Assembly (NCBI RefSeq): GCF_002258315.1
Contig: NZ_NOYD01000008.1
Location: 150,645-214,644, forward strand
Length of the DNA stretch: 64,000 nucleotides
DNA from: Rhodococcus sp. 06-462-5
Lineage (GTDB): Bacteria > Actinomycetota > Actinomycetes > Mycobacteriales > Mycobacteriaceae
Direction of reading: 5' to 3'
The position numbers were made by a program, and so were the translations under genes. Positions 7,972 to 15,817 of this stretch are shown here, in pieces (position 1 is the first letter of the stretch; every line of letters starts with the position of its first letter). The notes beneath the pieces were generated by a model. The model saw only the letters and a list, made by a program, of their open reading frames with translations, was not told the origin of the DNA and made no database searches.

Positions 7972-9152
7972 GCGCCGTCGTCACCGCGGATCTGCTCGAC
8001 CGCGTCCGTGATCGCTTGGCGGCATCGGCCGACGCTCCGATTCCCGCCACCGTCGCCGCGGCCATTCGAGCGGAAGCAGGTGGAGTCATCGGCGACACCG
8101 ATATGCTTGCGGCTCTTCGGGTCCTGCAAACCGAGCTGACCGGCGCGGGGCCCTTGGAGCCGCTGCTGTCCGAGCCCGGAGTGACCGATGTATTGGTCAC
8201 CGCACCGGATCAGGTGTGGATAGATCGTGGACGCGGACTCGAGCGCACCGGAGTTCGATTCTTCGACGAGGCTGCCGTTCGGCGGCTCGCGCAACGGCTC
8301 GCCCTCTCTGCCGGCCGTCGACTCGACGACGCGCAGCCCTGGGTCGACGGGCGACTGCCGGGCGTCGGACAGGGGGTGTTCGGCGTCCGTCTGCACGCGG
8401 TGTTGGCACCGGTGGCGAGCGGGGGAACATGTGTGTCGCTTCGGGTGCTGCGCCCCGCGACGCAGGGACTCGCTGCTCTGCGTGCATCGGGAGCCGTGAC
8501 CGAAGACGGGTACGAGCTGCTGCGTCGAATCGTGTTCGGTCGCTTGGCGTTCTTGGTCGTCGGAGGTACCGGTGCCGGAAAAACTACACTCCTGGCCGCT
8601 CTTCTCGGAGAGGTGGATCCGGCCGAACGGATCGTCTGCGTCGAGGATGCCGCCGAGTTGGCACCGGATCATCCGCACGTGGTGCGGCTGGTGGCCCGCG
8701 CACCCAATGTCGAAGGAGTGGGGGAGGTCTCGGTGCGGCAGCTGGTGCGTCAAGCCCTGCGGATGCGACCCGATCGGCTCGTGGTCGGTGAGGTGCGCGG
8801 GGCCGAGGTGATCGACCTGATGACGGCTCTCAACACGGGCCACGACGGCGGAGCCGGAACCATTCACGCGAACTCCCCGTCCGAGGTACCCGCCCGACTG
8901 GAAGCCCTTGCGGCACTGGGCGGAATGGGTCGAGACGCGCTGCACAGCCAACTTGCCGCGGCGGTTCAGGTGGTGTTGCACGTCCACCGCAGCGCCGACG
9001 GTACTCGACGCCTGCGCGAGATCGGGGTGGTCGACGTCGATCCCACCGGGCGTGTGCACATCGCGCCGGCCTGGTCGGTGGCTGCCGAGGTGACGCCGGG
9101 TGAAGGTCGGCTCCTCGAACTGCTCGACCGTCGATGCGGTGACGCCCGATGA
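7968..9152 (+). CDS. tadA: TadA/CpaF-type secretion ATPase
   Basis: Hexameric type II/IV secretion ATPase powering pilin assembly, 394 residues. It has an N-terminal three-helix region, the [20 protein letters not shown] segment typical of CpaF, and Walker [10 protein letters not shown] near residues 200-208. The Asp box (VCVEDAAEL), Walker B (LVVGEVRG) and His box ([13 protein letters not shown]) follow. I chose ATG at 7968, overlapping the ssd stop as ATGA, instead of far-upstream in-frame starts inside ssd. It sits first among the machine components and is translationally coupled to tadB. Cytoplasmic, docked on TadB/TadC at the membrane. Confidence 0.95.
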   Translation: MSAVVTADLLDRVRDRLAASADAPIPATVAAAIRAEAGGVIGDTDMLAALRVLQTELTGAGPLEPLLSEPGVTDVLVTAPDQVWIDRGRGLERTGVRFFDEAAVRRLAQRLALSAGRRLDDAQPWVDGRLPGVGQGVFGVRLHAVLAPVASGGTCVSLRVLRPATQGLAALRASGAVTEDGYELLRRIVFGRLAFLVVGGTGAGKTTLLAALLGEVDPAERIVCVEDAAELAPDHPHVVRLVARAPNVEGVGEVSVRQLVRQALRMRPDRLVVGEVRGAEVIDLMTALNTGHDGGAGTIHANSPSEVPARLEALAALGGMGRDALHSQLAAAVQVVLHVHRSADGTRRLREIGVVDVDPTGRVHIAPAWSVAAEVTPGEGRLLELLDRRCGDAR

Positions 9153-9928
9153 CGGCCGCGGTGATGGTCCTCGCGCTGGCAGTTGCTCTGTGGCCGAGCA
9201 GCTTCCGTCGACTGCCCAGCGAAGTACGGACGGTGTCGGCCACACCCCGATGGCTGGTGCCGGCCTGCTGCGCTCTGGTTGCGGCAGGGGCGGTGTGGTG
9301 GTTCGGCGGAATCTGGGCCGTGAGCGCAGCAGCGGTTGCGGGTGGTACCGGATGGCGGCGCTATCGTCGGCGACTCGAACGCGATCGGCGGGCCGAGGAA
9401 GTGAACTGGCTCGCAACCGGAGTCGAGGTGGTCATCGGTGAGCTCCGCGTCGGGTCCCATCCGGCCACGGCCAGCGCGGTTGCGGCGGACGAGTGCGGCG
9501 GCATCGCGTCGACGGCACTGCGCGGCGCAGCGTCGCGGGCCAGGCTGGGCGGCAGGGCCGCCGACGGCATCGCTGCGTCCGATTCGTTGCTGGACGCGGA
9601 GCTGGCCCGATTGGCTGCAGCGTGGCGGGTAGCAGACGAGCACGGACTCGCACTCGCCGAACTGCTCGACTCCGTCCGAGAAGACATGCTGGGGCGCAGA
9701 CGATTTCGCGAACGGACCGATGCATCGCTCGCCGGAGCCCGTGCCACCGCGCTGGTGCTGGCCGGTCTACCGATCCTCGGAGTCGCGCTCGGTCAGCTGA
9801 TGGGAGCCGATCCACTGCAGATCCTGCTCGGCGGAGGGCTCGGCGGAATGCTGCTGCTCATCGGCACGGCTCTGGGCTGCGCGGGACTGCTGTGGACCGA
9901 CGCGATCACCGGCAAGGTGACGACCTGA
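9149..9928 (+). CDS. tadB: TadB-like type II secretion F protein
   Basis: Inner-membrane platform protein with a T2SSF-like domain, 259 residues. Two N-terminal hydrophobic segments occur around residues 40-70. A cytoplasmic stretch rich in Ala/Arg includes ELAERLxAAWRVADEHG-like text (residues 150-175) that recalls the F domain. Two closely spaced helices lie at the C-terminus (LVLAGLPILGVALG; GMLLLIGTALGCAGLLW). ATG at 9149 overlaps the tadA stop by four bases, and the stop shares one base with tadC. It is shorter than proteobacterial TadB, as is usual for this locus (Rv3658c type). Confidence 0.88.
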   Translation: MTAAVMVLALAVALWPSSFRRLPSEVRTVSATPRWLVPACCALVAAGAVWWFGGIWAVSAAAVAGGTGWRRYRRRLERDRRAEEVNWLATGVEVVIGELRVGSHPATASAVAADECGGIASTALRGAASRARLGGRAADGIAASDSLLDAELARLAAAWRVADEHGLALAELLDSVREDMLGRRRFRERTDASLAGARATALVLAGLPILGVALGQLMGADPLQILLGGGLGGMLLLIGTALGCAGLLWTDAITGKVTT

Positions 9929-10497
9929 TGTGGGCGACGGTGCTCTGTCTGGCAACGGCACTGATGACGCTGCCCACGGTCGCGAGCGGATTGCACAGGC
10001 TGGCGCCCGACGGTCGTGCGGATGCCGACGCCGACGATGCGCCGCCTCCCGACCCGCTCGCTGTGGCCACGACCTTCGATCTGCTCGCCGCATGCCTACG
10101 TTCGGGCCTGCCCGTGGCGATTGCTGCTGCGGCAGCGGCACATTCTGCTCCGATCTCGTTCGGTGTCGCGCTCCGCAAGGCCGCCGACCTACTCGAACTC
10201 GGTGCCGATGCCGCCACCGCGTGGGATGCCGTCGCGCAGGATCCGGAGACCGAGGCTCTGGCGAGGATGGCACGGAGATCTGCCCGAGCCGGGTCGTCCA
10301 TGGCGTCGGCGATGACGGAACTCGCTGCAACCCAACGAACTCGGGCCGAAGACGCATCGGCCGCTGCCGCCGAGCGTGCCGGTGTGCTGATCAGCGGGCC
10401 GTTGGGGTTGTGCTTTCTGCCTGCCTTCATCTGCCTCGGCATCATCCCCGTGGTGATCGGCCTGGCGGGCAACGTACTGGGCGGCGGTCTGCTGTGA
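9928..10497 (+). CDS. tadC: TadC-like type II secretion F protein
   Basis: Partner of TadB in the membrane platform, 189 residues. It has an N-terminal hydrophobic segment (MWATVLCLATALMTLPTVASG), a T2SSF core near residues 50-140 (LLAACLRSGLPVAIA; GSSMASAMTELA) and a C-terminal hydrophobic hairpin. ATG at 9928 overlaps the tadB stop by one base (TGATG), so re-initiation is likely. Longer in-frame starts lie inside tadB and are rejected. Matches Rv3657c in position and size. Confidence 0.88.
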   Translation: MWATVLCLATALMTLPTVASGLHRLAPDGRADADADDAPPPDPLAVATTFDLLAACLRSGLPVAIAAAAAAHSAPISFGVALRKAADLLELGADAATAWDAVAQDPETEALARMARRSARAGSSMASAMTELAATQRTRAEDASAAAAERAGVLISGPLGLCFLPAFICLGIIPVVIGLAGNVLGGGLL

Positions 10498-10560
10498 CCG
10501 CCGCGCACACAGAATTCCGATGCGGAGATGCCGCGTCGGAGAAAAGGGAGGGGAATCGAG

Positions 10561-10764
10561 ATGATCGAGAACGCACTGCAGGAGTTGAAGACTCGAATCA
10601 TGCTGTTCGGCGTGGAGGACGACGGCATGTCGACCGCGGAGTACGCCATCGGCACCATCGCGGCCGCGGCGTTCGGGGCGGTGTTGTACACGGTGGTGAC
10701 CGGCAACAGCATCGTGACGGCGTTGACGGGGATCATCGATCGAGCGTTGAACACTGCCGTCTGA
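10561..10764 (+). CDS. Flp-type pilin (DUF4244-like)
   Basis: A 67-residue prepilin. The probable prepilin peptidase site is after the glycine of DDG: the mature chain would start MSTAEYAIG, with Glu at +5 and Tyr at +6 as in Flp pilins. A single hydrophobic helix of about 25 residues follows. AGGGAGGGG at 10545-10553 is a strong ribosome-binding site for ATG 10561, favouring it over ATG 10528. It should be the major subunit of the tad pilus/pseudopilus. No prepilin peptidase gene lies in the window, so processing must be supplied elsewhere. Confidence 0.9.
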   Translation: MIENALQELKTRIMLFGVEDDGMSTAEYAIGTIAAAAFGAVLYTVVTGNSIVTALTGIIDRALNTAV

Positions 10765-10766
10765 TC

Positions 10767-11099
10767 TTGGGCGATGATGACGGGGCCGTGACGGTGGAGG
10801 CGGCGTTCGCGATTGCGTCCATCGTCGCGGTGATCGTGGTGTGCATCGGGGCGATCGTGTCGGTGACGATGCACATCGGGTGCGTCGATGCAGCCAGGGA
10901 GACGGCTCGACTGGCGGCCAGAGGGGATGCGGACCGGGCTGTGACGGTGGGGGAGAGGGTGGCACCGGACGGTGCGCGCATCACGGTGACCGAGGACGGG
11001 GAGTTCTTCGTCGCGAGGGTGGAGGTGGCGAGTCCGCTGCCGGGATTGACGTTGTCGGCTGAGGCGGTTGCTGCTGCGGAACCGGTTGCGGCCGAATGA
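10767..11099 (+). CDS. tadE: TadE-like pseudopilin
   Basis: About 110 residues with the TadE signature near the N-terminus (GAVTVEAAFA) leading into one transmembrane helix, then a small periplasmic/extracellular domain (AARETARLAARGD). The start is uncertain: TTG at 10767, two bases after the pilin stop, keeps the acidic GDDDGA segment that TadE proteins carry before the VE motif. GTG at 10788 would cut into it. No strong ribosome-binding site is seen, so coupling to the pilin is assumed. Its stop overlaps the next gene by ATGA. Confidence 0.82.
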   Translation: MGDDDGAVTVEAAFAIASIVAVIVVCIGAIVSVTMHIGCVDAARETARLAARGDADRAVTVGERVAPDGARITVTEDGEFFVARVEVASPLPGLTLSAEAVAAAEPVAAE

Positions 11100-11461
11100 G
11101 GCTCGGTCTCCGGACGGCGCTGCGTGACGACGAGGGTGGGGCGACGGTGTTGGCCGCTTTGGCGATGTCGGCGTTGATTGCTGTGGTGGTGATGGTGATC
11201 CATGTCGGCTCGGCTGTGGGTGCTCGTCATCAGGCGCAATCGGCGGCCGACCTCGCGGCGCTGGCAGGGGCCGGGGCGCTGGACCGTGGGGTGGCCGATG
11301 CGTGCGAGACGGCGCGTGGGTTGGCGGTACGAATGGGGACTCAGTTGCGGGAGTGCACGATCGACGAGTGGGACGTGATCGTCACGGTGGGCCAACCGGT
11401 GTTCCTCGGGCGCTTCGGAATGTCCGACGCCATCGCCTCGGCTCGGGCGGGTCCGGGGTGA
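11096..11461 (+). CDS. TadE-like protein of the helicase/secretion neighbourhood (Rv3654c-like)
   Basis: A 121-residue protein starting MRLGLRTALRDDEGGATV, with one transmembrane helix (LAALAMSALIAVVVMVIHVG) and the conserved HQAQSAADLAALAGAG segment typical of Rv3654c-type TadE/TadG-like proteins. It overlaps the preceding tadE by four bases and is the last gene of the tad operon. Its final 57 bases, up to and including the TGA, are repeated exactly at 18756-18812, marking it as the integration target of the genomic island. The protein itself appears intact. Confidence 0.88.
   Translation: MRLGLRTALRDDEGGATVLAALAMSALIAVVVMVIHVGSAVGARHQAQSAADLAALAGAGALDRGVADACETARGLAVRMGTQLRECTIDEWDVIVTVGQPVFLGRFGMSDAIASARAGPG
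11405..11461. repeat. Left copy of a 57-bp perfect direct repeat (attL-like)
   Basis: Identical over 57 bases to 18756-18812, beginning CTCGGGCGCTTCGG and ending with the TGA of the tad gene. Flanking bases differ on both sides. Regenerating a gene 3' end is typical of site-specific island integration. Confidence 0.9.
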
Positions 11462-12257
11462 TGCCGGCCGGGCTCGTTTGTCAGGTGCCGATATGTCGTC
11501 CCGATCGTCCGAGCCGAACCGATTCTGGCAGTGCCCGCGTTCGAGCGCGTGGAAGCCGAACTCGCCAACCGAGCGAACCGCAAGGGCCCGACGAAGCGGT
11601 CCCAGTCGCTGCTACTCCAGATCATCAAGTGCGGGTCTGCGGAAGCCCCGCCTACCGAGGCAACAGGCGGCATCGGGCGGACGTGCGGTATCGGTGCGCA
11701 ACGCCTCAGTACAAGTCGACGTGCGGGAACCGAACGATCAGGGAGGACTACGCAGACGACGTTGTGGAGTCGCTACTGGTCACGATGCTCGGAGAGTCCG
11801 AGCGAAACGGATGACTCTGGGATTCGGGCTCGGACCGCTCCGCAGAGCTGGACTCGACCTTGACCGACCTCATCGGGCAGCTCGGTACAGGGCCGTTCAA
11901 GGGCGCGACTCCGCAGAAGGCGAAGCTGGAACAGCGGATAGCCGAGCTCGCTGCTCGGCAAGAGGGGCTGTCCAAGGCCGAGACCAAGGCTGCTGGCTGG
12001 ACTTGATAACCGGCAGGAGAGCTGTTCTCGCAGTGGTGGGAGCGTCAGACAACTGAGCAGTTGAACATCTGGTTTCGGACGATGAGTGTGGAGCTGACGT
12101 GGACGTTCGATGACGATGCAAGGATCCGAATCTGAAGCTCGACCTTGGGGATCTGGAGACGATGACCGAGCAGCTTGGTCAGAAAGGCGTGGTTGTCGAA
12201 TGGCAGGGTGTCTTTGGCTTGATGAACAGCCAGGGGATCAAATCGCTCGAGCTCTGA
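11462..12257 (+). pseudogene. Remnant of a large serine recombinase (integrase), C-terminal half, several frameshifts
   Basis: Reading across frames gives a coherent large-serine-recombinase C-terminus. Frame 2 has VPAFERVEAELANRANRKGP, the end of the Recombinase domain. After a frame change near 11635 a zinc ribbon follows (CGSPAYRGN, YRCATPQYK, TCGNRTI), then VVESLLVTMLGESE. A further change leads to a coiled coil (LEQRIAELAARQEGLSKAETKA). Later fragments include LNIWFRTMSVELTWTFDDDA and LKLDLGDLETMTEQLG, ending at TGA 12255-12257. The N-terminal resolvase catalytic domain is absent; recognisable text begins within about 30 bases of the left repeat. It is non-functional and probably a leftover of the element that founded the island. 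Confidence 0.85.
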
Positions 12258-12258
12258 A

Positions 12259-13029
12259 CTACCTCCGGCTCGGCTTAGAGCCCCGGCTCGAACTTTCCGT
12301 CTCCTCGGGTGATGGATTATCGGCGGGAATCGGGTCTACTCCCTCCGTGGCAACCTGTCGCGTCCAAGGTAAACGGAACCGCTTCTTCCGCTCCGCCCGT
12401 TTAGCACCTTCCGCCTGGACATTCAGATCCCCCATAAAGGTGTCAACCAACGCGGCCTTGATCGGCAGCATCTCTGTCGCCTTTTGCAAGAAGTCGGGTT
12501 TGCCGAGCGACCTGGCTGTTTTATTTATAGCGAGGTGAAACGTTGCGAATGCTCCGAATGAGCTTTCCATGCCTAGTAGCTGTAGTCGGGCAAGCATCAC
12601 CTTTCGTTCGTCGTGCAGTTCTTGCAGGCGTTGGCTGCACGCTGTGATCTCGTCCGCGGTCCCACGGGTCCGAGCCTTCGCCGCTTCCCTGGCCGCTTGG
12701 TGGCTGCGCTCGGCCAGCTCGACGGTTACGGCGAGCGCGGTCACTCGTTCCGTGCGTCGGTGTCTTGCATGCTCTGCAGAAATTTGGCGCTCGACGTTTT
12801 GTGCAGTGGAGTGAATCTGCTTTTGTACGCCGCGCCAAGCGATGCGTGCAGCCAGAAGCGCAATCAGCGCGGCGATGATCGTGGCGACGGGCTGGGTTAA
12901 CAAGCCGGGATCAGGTGGAACGAGACGATCAAGAAGCTCGGAAGGGATCGTCACTTGCGGCTCGACTACGACGGTAGGGGCCGGGACGACAATTGCCGGA
13001 GGCACCTGCTCCAACGACTGCGAGTTCAT
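12259..13029 (-). CDS. Single-pass membrane protein with cytoplasmic coiled coil, island gene
   Basis: A 256-residue protein of unknown function. It has a Pro/Val-rich N-terminal stretch, one transmembrane helix near residues 46-66 (VATIIAALIALLAARIAW), a long basic/amphipathic helical region likely to be a coiled coil (residues 70-150), and a charged Arg/Lys/Ser-rich tail. ATG at 13029 overlaps the stop of the upstream gene as ATGA; an in-frame TTG at 13044 is less likely. The two genes form a coupled operon transcribed away from the AIPR gene. Membrane-plus-coiled-coil proteins are common effectors or sensors in defence islands, but nothing here assigns that role directly. Confidence 0.75.
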   Translation of the reverse strand: MNSQSLEQVPPAIVVPAPTVVVEPQVTIPSELLDRLVPPDPGLLTQPVATIIAALIALLAARIAWRGVQKQIHSTAQNVERQISAEHARHRRTERVTALAVTVELAERSHQAAREAAKARTRGTADEITACSQRLQELHDERKVMLARLQLLGMESSFGAFATFHLAINKTARSLGKPDFLQKATEMLPIKAALVDTFMGDLNVQAEGAKRAERKKRFRLPWTRQVATEGVDPIPADNPSPEETESSSRGSKPSRR

Positions 13030-13400
13030 TTCCTGAGCTTCCAATTACGTTCGATGCGCGCAGTCTCCTCGGACAGTGTTCCGGCCACGTTCTGCCTCCG
13101 CGCCTTCCGTTGTTCGTCCGTCACGATTGGCAGGCGGGGGCCTTCGATCACCGCGATCGCTTCACTCGTCATGTAGGGGCGAAGCTGTTGATACCAACCC
13201 ATACTGGTCACTGCGACACCAGTTCGTCTGAAAGCGGCCAGACCTTCCCTTGCCTGAGTCAATATACGAAGCTGATGCTGCATCTTGATCTGCCGCTTGT
13301 CGATCGCCCACCTCGCCCACGGGGCGAGGAGTGCCGATACTGCACCCGTCGCAAGACCTGCTCCGCCCCCGATTGCCGCTGCCCAAAGCTCGCTGCTCAT
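13026..13400 (-). CDS. Small single-pass membrane protein, island gene
   Basis: 124 residues. An N-terminal glycine-rich transmembrane helix (WAAAIGGGAGLATGAVSALLA) is followed by a basic stretch (WARWAIDKRQIKMQHQ) that would sit in the cytoplasm, and then a helical domain ending in charged residues. It lies upstream of and is coupled to the coiled-coil membrane gene (ATGA overlap), suggesting that the two work together, perhaps as a complex. ATG at 13400 is the only good start. The 157 bases to the divergent AIPR gene must carry both promoters. No family recognised. Confidence 0.75.
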   Translation of the reverse strand: MSSELWAAAIGGGAGLATGAVSALLAPWARWAIDKRQIKMQHQLRILTQAREGLAAFRRTGVAVTSMGWYQQLRPYMTSEAIAVIEGPRLPIVTDEQRKARRQNVAGTLSEETARIERNWKLRK

Positions 13401-13557
13401 CGCAGCAATGTATAGGTGAACTCGGACGATCTTCGCGTCGACCCTCGTTGGGGTCGCACCAACCCGGCGTGCGGCATTCGTCGTTCGCGCTCGTTGGCGG
13501 GCTCCCAGTGACCAACCGTCTTGCGGACGATCAGGTGGGGCGCGATAGCTTTGCCCG

Positions 13558-15309
13558 ATGAGCGAATCTCCAGATCAAGCCATCGCTATTGGCAACTTCC
13601 TTGAGTTCAAGTCAAGCAATTACCCGAAACTATCGGAGGACGAGGCTTTCGAGCGGTTCGCCTCCAGTGTGCTGCTCAGGCAGTACGGTGCCGATCATGC
13701 AGACATCGAGCGCGGCCTTGTGTCTGGGACCAACGACGGCGGGATTGACGGCATCTTCCTGTTTCTGAATCGCCGTGAACTAGTTGATTCAGACTCGGTC
13801 CGGCTGACGAGGCGCAAGGCTGCCCTCGCCGGTTTGCAGACCGGCATGTCATTGGACGTCGTCGTGGTCCAGACTAAGAAGGAAAAGAAATGGGATTCAA
13901 ACGTGCTCCCAAAAATCGAGAGTACGTTAAAGGTCATCTTTGATGACAACCAGTCTGCCGCAGACCTGAGATCGTTTCCTCTTAACGACGACATTATCGA
14001 AAAAGCGATGACGTGGCGGACACTGCGAGCAAAGCTTGCAATGCTGGTGCCAGTCGTCCATTTCCACGTCTACTACGCCACCTTCGCGCCACAAGGGAAC
14101 GTGGACAAGTACATGCAGACGAAGTCCAAGCAGCTAAAGGACTGGCTGACCGGCTGCTTACCAACGGGAAGTACAACTACGGTGGAATATGTGGGCGACG
14201 CGGAGCTGGTTACCCGGTTGCGTGTTAGCACCGATTTCATGGCAAAGCTCGTGCTTACGAAACCGCCAGTGCGGCAAGCAAATGCATTGGTAGGGCTCGT
14301 CTCGATCAAGGACTACATCGACTTCCTGCGATACGAAAAATCTGCGACCATTCGGGAGGAGATGTTCGCGGTCAACGTGCGGGACTACGCTGGCGCGAAT
14401 GTCAGAGTCAACGACGCAATTGGGATGACCTTAGAGAGCAATTCTGACTCCGCCTTCTGGTGGCTGAACAACGGAATAACGGTGATCGCGGACAAGGCAA
14501 ACAACCCACTTGAGCTAGAATGGGTTCTGACAAACCCTCTGATCGTCAACGGTCTCCAGACCTCTCACGTCATCCACGAGCAAGCCGTCGCGAAGGCCAT
14601 AACTAGGAATCGGCTCAAGGAATCCATTCTCGTCCGCGTTATCACCGAGTCCGATCCCGAGGTGCGTGAAGCAATCATCAGTGGAACGAACAATCAGACG
14701 GCGATTGCCAGTCTTCAGCTACACGCCAATGACGAGAAGCAGATTCGAATCGAGCAGTTTCTGCACTCGCACGGTTGGCACTATGAACGGCGGCGATACC
14801 AGTATCGCGGCGTAAAGGTGGCAGCTAGCAAAATTCGCAATATGACTGAGGTGGGCCAGGCCGTGATGGCGATTCGCCTTCTTCAGCCCGATACAGCCCG
14901 GGCGCGCCCAGCATCTCTGCTCGGCACAGACCTAGGGTGGATGCGGGTCTTCAAACCTGACGATTCGGAGGAGCTATATCTGAAAGCATTGATGGTTGTC
15001 GATGCGGTCGACGACTACCTCAGGACGCCCGCCGCGAAAGCCGTTGCCGACGACTCAACCAACGCGCGTTTCTATCTGGCCTCCGGATACGTCCTGCAGT
15101 CGTCGGGGGTCACCAAGCTCGAAGACTATGAGAAGGTTCCGATCGGGAAGCTCAAGGACAAGCCGACTCAGTCCACGCTCACTTGTCTGCACAAGTTGCT
15201 AAATGAGGAGGTTAATAAGATCGACGACGGCAAGACTGCCCTGGACCGCATTTTCAAAGGCCCGAATCTTAAGAGTGCCTTCTTCAATAGAATTGTTAGC
15301 CAGCCGTAG
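13558..15309 (+). CDS. AIPR-family abortive-infection protein with nuclease-like N-terminal domain
   Basis: A 583-residue protein. Residues 1-110 look like a PD-(D/E)XK restriction-type fold: an acidic helix (DEAFERFAS), then GGIDGIF (Asp64) and a strand ending VVVVQTKK (Gln105, Lys107), the D...QxK pattern of Mrr-like nucleases. Residues about 265-500 carry the AIPR domain, with FWWLNNGITVIA (300-311), NPLIVNGLQTSHVI (326-339) and NNQTAIASLQL. AIPR proteins mediate abortive infection by phage in several bacteria. The start ATG 13558 sits 6 bases after TAGCTT (13546-13551), pointing to a leaderless message. It is transcribed alone, and its G+C is visibly below that of the host genes, consistent with transfer. 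Confidence 0.9.
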   Translation: MSESPDQAIAIGNFLEFKSSNYPKLSEDEAFERFASSVLLRQYGADHADIERGLVSGTNDGGIDGIFLFLNRRELVDSDSVRLTRRKAALAGLQTGMSLDVVVVQTKKEKKWDSNVLPKIESTLKVIFDDNQSAADLRSFPLNDDIIEKAMTWRTLRAKLAMLVPVVHFHVYYATFAPQGNVDKYMQTKSKQLKDWLTGCLPTGSTTTVEYVGDAELVTRLRVSTDFMAKLVLTKPPVRQANALVGLVSIKDYIDFLRYEKSATIREEMFAVNVRDYAGANVRVNDAIGMTLESNSDSAFWWLNNGITVIADKANNPLELEWVLTNPLIVNGLQTSHVIHEQAVAKAITRNRLKESILVRVITESDPEVREAIISGTNNQTAIASLQLHANDEKQIRIEQFLHSHGWHYERRRYQYRGVKVAASKIRNMTEVGQAVMAIRLLQPDTARARPASLLGTDLGWMRVFKPDDSEELYLKALMVVDAVDDYLRTPAAKAVADDSTNARFYLASGYVLQSSGVTKLEDYEKVPIGKLKDKPTQSTLTCLHKLLNEEVNKIDDGKTALDRIFKGPNLKSAFFNRIVSQP

Positions 15310-15616
15310 CCGCTCGGGGCTGTGAGCGCCGGCGGCGGCTGGACGGGGTAGGAAGGTTCTGAGGGCACCCGTACGTAGCCGACGAAATCGTCAGGCCTTT
15401 GACCCCTCTCGCGCTTTGTGATCCGCGCTGACGGAAAGCCTCCCACACAGCGAGGGGCTCACGTCCAAGTCACGCGGGATTCGTCGCGTCTAGCCTGCGT
15501 CCCCGAGAAGGACGACGCCCCAGCGCGCTTGGAATCCCCGTACTGCTTGCGCACTGCTCTTTTCATCGCCAAGTAAACCGTCAGGGCAAATTTTCGATCG
15601 CGAATGGGTGTAAACA
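15310..15616. other. Gene-free stretch between convergent island genes
   Basis: About 300 bases between the AIPR stop and the small gene overlapping the kinase. I see no coding signal, no clear hairpin with a U-run and no repeat; it may hold the terminators of both sides or decayed DNA. Confidence 0.4.
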
Positions 15617-15817
15617 CTAGCGGTCGAGTACACGATCGGTACCGTCGCCGCCGCAGCGGTCAGGGTGGGGTGCTACTACCTGCTCAAAGGTCGCATGTTC
15701 CTCCGCATGCCAAGGGTGTGGAGCAGCAAGCGGGAATTCCTGAAAAGCGTTGCCTCTGAGGCTAATTTCGAGCTCGTCATGCCTCGATGCTGATTCCTGC
15801 TTGAAGGTCAGTTGCAC
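15617..15817 (-). CDS. Small protein overlapping the kinase 3' end, island gene (possible)
   Basis: A 66-residue frame starting GTG at 15817 (MQLTFKQESASRHDELEIS), 10 bases inside the kinase gene in another frame, and ending TAG at 15617-15619. Its residue pattern (alternating hydrophobic/polar, EISLRGNAFQEF) looks like a beta-rich protein rather than a random frame. The overlap would allow translational coupling to the kinase. It might instead be the front of a longer gene that has been truncated. No family is recognised, and it is below usual gene-calling size. Confidence 0.45.
   Translation of the reverse strand: MQLTFKQESASRHDELEISLRGNAFQEFPLAAPHPWHAEEHATFEQVVAPHPDRCGGDGTDRVLDR

Noticed and set aside
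7641..9416. 591-residue minus-strand frame opposite tadA
   Set aside because: No motifs, spans two real coupled genes and lacks a start signal.
11478..12056. Open frame of 192 residues near the left island end
   Set aside because: Arg/Ala/Gly-rich without family pattern; the coherent serine-integrase text lies in the other frames.
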